Shown: positions 21,261 through 25,313 of the stretch, piece by piece | Position numbering within the stretch: the first letter of the stretch is position 1 | Layout of the letters: each line of letters starts with the position of its first letter | NCBI GenBank assembly: GCA_050692915.1 | Contig: JBOGVU010000035.1 | Coordinates: forward strand, 1-25,313 | Origin: CALAEC01 sp050692915 | GTDB taxonomy: Bacteria; Actinomycetota; UBA4738; CALAEC01 | Length of the DNA stretch: 25,313 bases | Direction: 5' to 3' | The notes under the pieces: generated by a model | The model's database searches: none | What the model saw: only the letters and a program-made list of their open reading frames with translations | Told to the model about the DNA's origin: nothing | Position numbers and translations under genes: made by a program

Positions 21261-21352
21261 GGAGGCGTGCCGGAGCGGCCGAACGGGACCGCCTCGAAAG
21301 CGGTTAGGGGTCGAGAGGCTCCTCGTGCGTTCAAATCGCACCGCCTCCGCCA
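21261..21352 (+). tRNA. tRNA-Ser (anticodon CGA), CCA encoded
   Basis: Class II cloverleaf. Acceptor GGAGGCG (21261-21267) pairs with CGCCTCC (21342-21348), discriminator G, then encoded CCA (21350-21352). The anticodon arm is ACCGC-CTCGAAA-GCGGT with anticodon CGA. The long variable arm (GGGGTCGAGAGGCTCC region) is typical of serine tRNA. T arm GTGCGTTCAAATCGCAC. Reads UCG. Confidence 0.93.
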
Positions 21353-21370
21353 CTAGAATCGATCGCTCAC

Positions 21371-21459
21371 GGAGGCATGCCGGAGCGGCCGAACGGGCGC
21401 GCCTGGAGAGCGCGTAGGCCCGGGAACGGGCCTCGAAGGTTCAAATCCTTCTGCCTCCG
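21371..21459 (+). tRNA. tRNA-Ser (anticodon GGA), CCA not encoded
   Basis: Acceptor GGAGGCA (21371-21377) pairs with TGCCTCC (21452-21458), discriminator G 21459, followed by CTC rather than CCA. Anticodon arm CGCGC-CTGGAGA-GCGCG with anticodon GGA. Long variable arm GGCCCGGGAACGGGCC. T arm GAAGGTTCAAATCCTTC. Reads UCC/UCU. It starts 18 nt after the CCA of the first tRNA-Ser and shares the D arm with it. Confidence 0.93.
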
Positions 21460-21478
21460 CTCACGAAAGGAGCAAGGC

Positions 21479-21898
21479 ATGTTCCGAGGCCTGACATCTC
21501 TCCAGCTCTTCGTCGACGATGTGGCGGAAGCGGAGCGCTGGTACGTGGACGTGCTGGGCATGGAGCCGTACTTCCGCTCCGAGGACGCGGGGCTCCCTCC
21601 CGGGCATGTCGGGTTCCGCGTCGGGGATCACCAGAGCGAGCTGGGTGTCACCGACCGCAACCTCGCGCCCGACGGCCTGGGAACCGGCCCGGCTGGCACC
21701 GTCACCTACTGGCAGGTCGACGACGTGGTCGCGGCATTCGAAAGGTTGCTCTCCCTGGGGGCCACAGGGCTCCAGCCTCCCACGGAGCTCAGCAGGGGAT
21801 TCATGATCGCCTCGGTAGTGGATCCGTTCGGGAACGTTCTCGGCCTACGGTTCGACCCGAACTTCTCGAAGGATCCGGGATCGGCTGGAGGGAAATGA
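21479..21898 (+). CDS. VOC (glyoxalase/dioxygenase-fold) family protein
   Basis: 139 aa; AAAGGAG lies 7 nt before ATG 21479. The frame is open upstream, but that stretch is tRNA, so this start is firm. One VOC domain of paired beta-alpha-beta-beta-beta units: LTSLQLFVDDVAEAERWYVD, VLGMEPYFRSEDAG, GHVGFRVGDHQSELGV; then TVTYWQVDDVVAAFERLLSL, ATGLQPPTELSRG and IASVVDPFGNVLGLRFDPNF. DPFGNVLGL is the usual closing motif with a probable metal or substrate contact. Candidate roles are glyoxalase-like, antibiotic-resistance-like or lactoylglutathione-like; substrate unknown. Confidence 0.85.
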   Translation: MFRGLTSLQLFVDDVAEAERWYVDVLGMEPYFRSEDAGLPPGHVGFRVGDHQSELGVTDRNLAPDGLGTGPAGTVTYWQVDDVVAAFERLLSLGATGLQPPTELSRGFMIASVVDPFGNVLGLRFDPNFSKDPGSAGGK

Positions 21899-21911
21899 CC
21901 GTGGCAGGATA

Positions 21912-21930
21912 GTGACGGCTTCGCCGTCAC
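21912..21930. terminator. 8-bp perfect stem-loop between convergent VOC and exporter genes
   Basis: GTGACGGC (21912-21919), TTC loop, GCCGTCAC (21923-21930). It lies in the 28-nt convergent gap and runs over the permease stop codon (21927-21929 on the minus strand). No U tract follows on either side, so it may act as a bidirectional terminator or as mRNA 3'-end protection. Confidence 0.5.
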
Positions 21931-23117
21931 GCGGATCGAAGCGCGTCCGTGGGGGACAGCCTGGCGGCCCGGGTCGCCGGATAGAGCCCGGCCAGCGTGC
22001 CCACCGCCACGGCCACGACCGTCCCCCCGATCAGCACCCACGGGGGCAAGGCCACCTGCCATCCTCGCTGGGATGCGTACGCTGCGGTGATGCTCGCGCC
22101 CAGAAGGCTTCCGGCAAGCCCGCCGGCACCGGCCAGCAGGACCGCCTCGGTCAGGAACTGCAGGCGGATGTGGCCCCGGGTGGCACCCAGGGCCCGCCGG
22201 AGGCCGATCTCGGACCGCCGCTCCAGCACCGAGATCACCATCACGTTGGCGATGCCGATGCCGCCGACGAAGAGCGCCACGGCGCCGAGCCCCAGGAACA
22301 GGGAGGTGAAAGCGGCCGCGGCCGCGGCGCGTGCCTCCAGGGCATCCGAGGGGCGACTCACCTCGACCTCCTCGGGGGTCTCCGGGTCGGCCGTCACGGG
22401 GAGGACCGCTCGGACTTCGTCGATGTCCTCCGGATCGGTGCGCACGTACACCGTGGACGGCGAGCGGTCCTCGTCGAGGTAGGTCTCGGCGGCGGCGTAC
22501 CCGATGAGCGTCGCACGGTCCAGGTCGGTCGCCAGCGCCACCGGCCGCAGGATGCCCACCACCGTGAACCAGCGGCCCCCGATCCATACCCGGACCTCGC
22601 CGGCGAGGCCGTCGAGACCGAGGCGCTCGGCGGCGACGGAACCGAGGACGGCCGCCGGGTACCCCGCGGTGGCCTCGGTGAGGAACGCGCCGTCGCGGAC
22701 CGAGCCTCCCAGCGTGTTCAGGAGGGCGACGTCGACCGCCCGAACGCCGATCCCCCCTGTCTCCAGCTCCGAGATCTGATCGGTCCGGCGAACCGTGGCG
22801 CTCACGCTCTTCACCGAGGCCACCGACCGAACTGGCCCGATGCGGGCGATCATCGCAGTGGCCTCCTCCGGCAGCTCCGCGTCCGCGCCGAGGAACGTCT
22901 GGCCGGGCCCCACCTCGAGCAAGTTCGTGCCGAGGCGATCGAGCTGGGAGAGAAGCGCCGCCCGGCTCGACTCCGAGATGCCGAGGACGGCCACCATCGC
23001 CCCGATCCCGATGGCGATGCCCGCGGCCGCCAGCGCCGTCCGGAGCCGTCGGGTCCGGACGCCCACCAGGCCGACCCGAAGCACGTCCGCCGGCGCCAGC
23101 CGCGTCACCGCGGTCAT
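21927..23117 (-). CDS. MacB/FtsX-type ABC transporter permease
   Basis: 396 aa; ATG 23117 overlaps the ATPase stop by ATGA. Topology: one N-terminal helix (LAAAGIAIGIGAMVAVLGIS), a large extracytoplasmic MacB-PCD-like domain (about 50-270, with LLEVGPGQTFLGADAELPEE and the VLGSVAAERLGLDGL section), then three C-terminal helices: FTSLFLGLGAVALFVGGIGI, a stretch starting FLTEAVLLAGAGGLAGSLLG, and GGTVVAVAVGTLAGLYPATR. The conserved cytoplasmic SVLERRSEIGLRRALGATRG and C-terminal AARLSPTDALRSA are MacB/LolC-type. It works as a dimer with the ATPase and the adaptor upstream. Substrate unknown. Confidence 0.92.
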   Translation of the reverse strand: MTAVTRLAPADVLRVGLVGVRTRRLRTALAAAGIAIGIGAMVAVLGISESSRAALLSQLDRLGTNLLEVGPGQTFLGADAELPEEATAMIARIGPVRSVASVKSVSATVRRTDQISELETGGIGVRAVDVALLNTLGGSVRDGAFLTEATAGYPAAVLGSVAAERLGLDGLAGEVRVWIGGRWFTVVGILRPVALATDLDRATLIGYAAAETYLDEDRSPSTVYVRTDPEDIDEVRAVLPVTADPETPEEVEVSRPSDALEARAAAAAAFTSLFLGLGAVALFVGGIGIANVMVISVLERRSEIGLRRALGATRGHIRLQFLTEAVLLAGAGGLAGSLLGASITAAYASQRGWQVALPPWVLIGGTVVAVAVGTLAGLYPATRAARLSPTDALRSA

Positions 23118-23794
23118 CGAGATACCCGGAGGTCGTGCTCGATCCGTCCATCCAGGATCTCCACCCGCCGGCGCGCTGCGGACGCGACGGTCGGGTCGTG
23201 CGTGACGACCACCACCGTGGTGCCGTCCTCGTTCAGGGACCGAAGCAGCGACACGATCTCGACGCCGGTGGCCGAGTCGAGGTTCCCGGTGGGCTCGTCG
23301 GCCAGGACCAGCGACGGCCGGGATACCAGGGCCCGCGCCAGGGCCACCCGCTGCTGCTCCCCGCCCGAGAGCGCGGCAGGGGAATGACGGAGCCGGGGCC
23401 CCAGCCCCACCCGCCGGAGGGCCGTTCGGGCCTCCCGAAGCCGCCGCCGGGCGGGAACTCCCCCGTACAGCAGCCCCTGAGCCACGTTCTCCAGGGCCGT
23501 CATCCCTTCCAGGAGGAAGAACCGCTGGAAGACGAAGCCGATCTGGCCCGCCCGGAGGGCGGCCACCCCGCGGTCCGCCATCCCGGCCACGTCCCGCCCC
23601 TCGATGCGGACCGTCCCGGCCGTCGGTGTGTCCAGGGTCCCCATCACGTGGAGGAGGGTGGACTTCCCGGACCCGGAGGGGCCCACCACCGCCACCAGCT
23701 CCCCGGGCTCGATGACCAGGTCCACGCCGCGGAGCACTTCCAGGGGGCCGGGATACACCTTGGATACGCCCCGGAGCTCGACCACGGGCGTCAC
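23114..23794 (-). CDS. MacB/LolD-type ABC transporter ATP-binding protein
   Basis: 226 aa; GTG 23794 overlaps the adaptor stop by GTGA. Complete ATPase: Walker A GPSGSGKST (38-46), Q loop FVFQRFFLLEGMTALENV, signature LSGGEQQRVALARAL, Walker B SLVLADEPTGNLD with D loop, and the H loop THD. The FFLLEGMTALENV stretch corresponds to the F-x-L-L-x-x-L-T-x-x-E-N segment of LolD/MacB/FtsE ATPases. It supplies mechanotransmission energy to the permease. Confidence 0.96.
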   Translation of the reverse strand: MTPVVELRGVSKVYPGPLEVLRGVDLVIEPGELVAVVGPSGSGKSTLLHVMGTLDTPTAGTVRIEGRDVAGMADRGVAALRAGQIGFVFQRFFLLEGMTALENVAQGLLYGGVPARRRLREARTALRRVGLGPRLRHSPAALSGGEQQRVALARALVSRPSLVLADEPTGNLDSATGVEIVSLLRSLNEDGTTVVVVTHDPTVASAARRRVEILDGRIEHDLRVSR

Positions 23795-24840
23795 TCGGGC
23801 ACCGCCACGGACATCCCCGCCTCCAGCCCCGGTCCTTCGACCTCGACCCAGCCGTCGGCGTACGTCCCGGTCTCCACGGCGACCAGACGCCCGCGCCCGC
23901 TGCCCTCGATGACCTCGACCGCGTAGCCGCCCTCGGCCAGGGCCAGCAGCGCGGGCACCGGCACCGCCAGGACGCCGCCGGCCCGGTCGACCTCGATGTC
24001 GACCTCGACCGGGGCCTGGTCCAGGCGGGGGCCGGACCGCACGGAGATCGTGACGTCGATGTGCGGCTCGGCGTCCTCCTCCTCCGGGTCGACCTCCGCG
24101 ACGCGACCGACCTCGCTGATCCGACCACCGACGGACCGCCCGCCGGGCAGCGTGACCCGGACGCGCTCGCCCCGCCGGACCAGCTCCTGCCGATCGGCCT
24201 CGAGCTCGACCGTGACCACCTGCTCGGTCGACGTGACGTCCATGACCTGGGTGCCCGGTCCGGACGAGGCCCCCGCCGCCGCGTGGTGCTGTCCGACCCG
24301 AACGGCGCCCGGAAGGAAGACCACCTCTCCTATCGGGATCTGCCCGTCCTCGTCCAGCCCCAGGTCCTCCTCCCACGCCTCGACGGCCGCCCCGGTGGCC
24401 CAGTCGAACTCGTCGTCGACCTCGAGGTCCCCGTCGGCGTCGTGGCCGAGGGCGACCAGGTTCCGCTCGAGCTGACGGACGTCGCGGCCGTCCTCCATCC
24501 CGGCCGCGAACGTCCGCCAGGCCGGGATCCTGCCGAACAGGAGCCGGACCGAGGTCCCATCCACCCGGTACAGGGCCTCGCCCCGATCGACCACGGCGCC
24601 TTCGCTCCGGAGCGAGGTGAGGGTGCCGGACAGGGAGCTCGAGACCGTCCTGGCGTCCGCGTATCCAAGGGTGCCGTCGAACGTCTCCCGCTCGACCAGG
24701 TCCCGCCGCTCCACCTCGGCGGCGGTCCGGACGGCCTCGACATTCCCACTTGTCTCCTCCCCGCCGGCGGTGGCGGACCAGACCACAACGCCCAGGACGG
24801 CGACGGCGGCCGCCGCCGCGATCCAGCGCCCGACGGTCAC
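23791..24840 (-). CDS. HlyD/RND-type adaptor protein with an inserted peptidoglycan-binding domain
   Basis: 349 aa; GTG 24840 overlaps the preceding stop by GTGA. N-terminal signal anchor (MTVGRWIAAAAAVAVLGVVV), lipoyl-like half (VERRDLVERETFDGTLGYAD, LSGTLTSLRSEGAVVDRGEA, LYRVDGTSVRLLFGRIPAW), then a peptidoglycan-binding-1 module (about 113-165, GRDVRQLERNLVALGHDADG and GAAVEAWEEDLGLDEDGQIP) in place of the usual coiled-coil hairpin. The barrel part follows, ending AVPVPALLALAEGGYAVEVI and GLEAGMSVAVPE. This architecture suits Gram-positive MacAB-like exporters where the adaptor contacts the wall instead of an outer-membrane channel. Confidence 0.9.
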   Translation of the reverse strand: MTVGRWIAAAAAVAVLGVVVWSATAGGEETSGNVEAVRTAAEVERRDLVERETFDGTLGYADARTVSSSLSGTLTSLRSEGAVVDRGEALYRVDGTSVRLLFGRIPAWRTFAAGMEDGRDVRQLERNLVALGHDADGDLEVDDEFDWATGAAVEAWEEDLGLDEDGQIPIGEVVFLPGAVRVGQHHAAAGASSGPGTQVMDVTSTEQVVTVELEADRQELVRRGERVRVTLPGGRSVGGRISEVGRVAEVDPEEEDAEPHIDVTISVRSGPRLDQAPVEVDIEVDRAGGVLAVPVPALLALAEGGYAVEVIEGSGRGRLVAVETGTYADGWVEVEGPGLEAGMSVAVPE

Positions 24841-25313
24841 GGTCCTCGCTCCCGGAGTCCTCCGGGGCCCTGGAAGAGGTGGTCACACGCCTCCATGGCC
24901 TCGCGGAACGCCGGGTCCTCGGGATCCACGCCCTCACTCGGCCCCACCTCGAACAGGCCGTCCTCGCCGAACTGGGGATCCGGGAAGTCGATGCCCTGGT
25001 CGCGCATGCACTCGGCGAAGGCCAGCTGCTGCTCCATGAGCCGCTCGCGGTCCTCCTCGGGGATCCGCTCGGCCGCGTCCTGAACGACGTCTTCGATGAG
25101 ATGGCCACAGGCCTCCTCGGCCTCCCGGAACGCCTCGCGGTCCTGGGTCCGCGCGTCGATGAGGATCCCTTCACCCTCGCCCGGATCGCCCACGTCGACC
25201 CCCTGCTCTCGGAGACACTCGGCGAACTCCAGGAACGCCTCCTCGGGATCCACGGAGGCCTCCGGGCCCGGGCCGGCCTCGTCGCCCCCGAGGGTGGCCA
25301 CCCCACCCTCGCC
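24837..25313 (-). CDS. Secreted or membrane-anchored protein with duplicated Cys/His motif, N-terminus beyond the window
   Basis: About 158 residues visible; the frame is open to the right edge and the true start, probably with a signal peptide, lies outside. GTG 25301 could only be an internal codon. The protein is a tandem duplication. Repeat 1 has AFLEFAECLREQGVDVGDP and later AFREAEEACGHL; repeat 2 has LAFAECMRDQGIDFPDP and AFREAMEACDHL. Each repeat keeps one Cys in FAEC[LM]R and one Cys followed by x-His-Leu. Very acidic overall. It is the first visible gene of the exporter operon (overlap GTGA with the adaptor), so it may be a partner or cargo-handling protein (inference). I do not recognise a named family. 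Confidence 0.72.
   Translation of the reverse strand, partial: GEGGVATLGGDEAGPGPEASVDPEEAFLEFAECLREQGVDVGDPGEGEGILIDARTQDREAFREAEEACGHLIEDVVQDAAERIPEEDRERLMEQQLAFAECMRDQGIDFPDPQFGEDGLFEVGPSEGVDPEDPAFREAMEACDHLFQGPGGLRERGP

Noticed and set aside
21261..21459. tRNA-Sec among the two tRNAs
   Set aside because: Both have serine anticodons (CGA, GGA). Neither has UCA or the long acceptor expected of tRNA-Sec, so the Sec machinery must be sought outside this window.
21377..21478. N-terminal extension of the VOC protein
   Set aside because: The extension would be translated from the second tRNA-Ser gene. ATG 21479 has a proper ribosome-binding site.

Overview
The window is high-GC, gene-dense bacterial DNA that reads as an uncultured actinobacterium. 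The evidence is a fused Kgd-type 2-oxoglutarate decarboxylase, the CpfC/ChdC (coproporphyrin) haem route, a DUF1918 protein, an F420-type luciferase-like oxidoreductase, many GTG starts, GTGA/ATGA gene overlaps, and several genes with a TANNNT box 6-7 nt before the start codon (leaderless mRNA signature). No insertion sequences, phage genes or CRISPR arrays were seen.

Layout. 1-3099 (minus): partial kgd, cut at the left edge. 3283-4265 (plus): secreted CAP-domain protein and a helical protein of unknown function. 4464-4853: small cupredoxin-like lipoprotein, preceded by a tandem 20-bp dyad repeat. 4873-9883: tightly overlapped run hemE, cpfC, chdC, DAO-family FAD oxidoreductase, lipoate-ligase-like protein and a lipoprotein. 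10004-12814: DEAD-box helicase, YbaK deacylase, DUF1918 protein and RodZ-like protein. 12835-13598 (minus): Cys-rich mini-protein and a four-helix membrane protein. 13714-15362 (plus): ECF sigma factor, zinc-finger anti-sigma factor and an ArsM-like methyltransferase. 15397-16335: F420-type oxidoreductase, ending in a 4-nt overlap with a convergent DUF1761 membrane protein. 16939-18967: two DGPF/YCII proteins and an ECF42-type sigma factor. 18964-20718 (minus): sensor histidine kinase. 20783-21898 (plus): tadA, two tRNA-Ser genes and a VOC protein. 21927-25313 (minus): MacB-type exporter operon (permease, ATPase, adaptor and a partial Cys-repeat protein).

The main result is at 14565-15362. 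The methyltransferase has one in-frame TGA (codon 193) exactly where ArsM-like relatives have a conserved cysteine, in the context W-A-G-[C]-V-S-G-A. The frame stays open and family-like for another 72 codons. A 6-bp stem with a CGTGT loop begins 15 nt after the TGA and fits the geometry of a bacterial SECIS element. I propose a selenocysteine-containing methyltransferase co-transcribed with a sigma/anti-sigma redox switch; ordinary gene calling would split it in two.

The second result is the ECF42 locus. Both DGPF/YCII genes carry the same promoter architecture (GTCGA, 17 nt, CGTC), followed at an identical distance by a GC-rich 5'-UTR hairpin. This suggests an autoregulated ECF42 regulon with a conserved leader structure.
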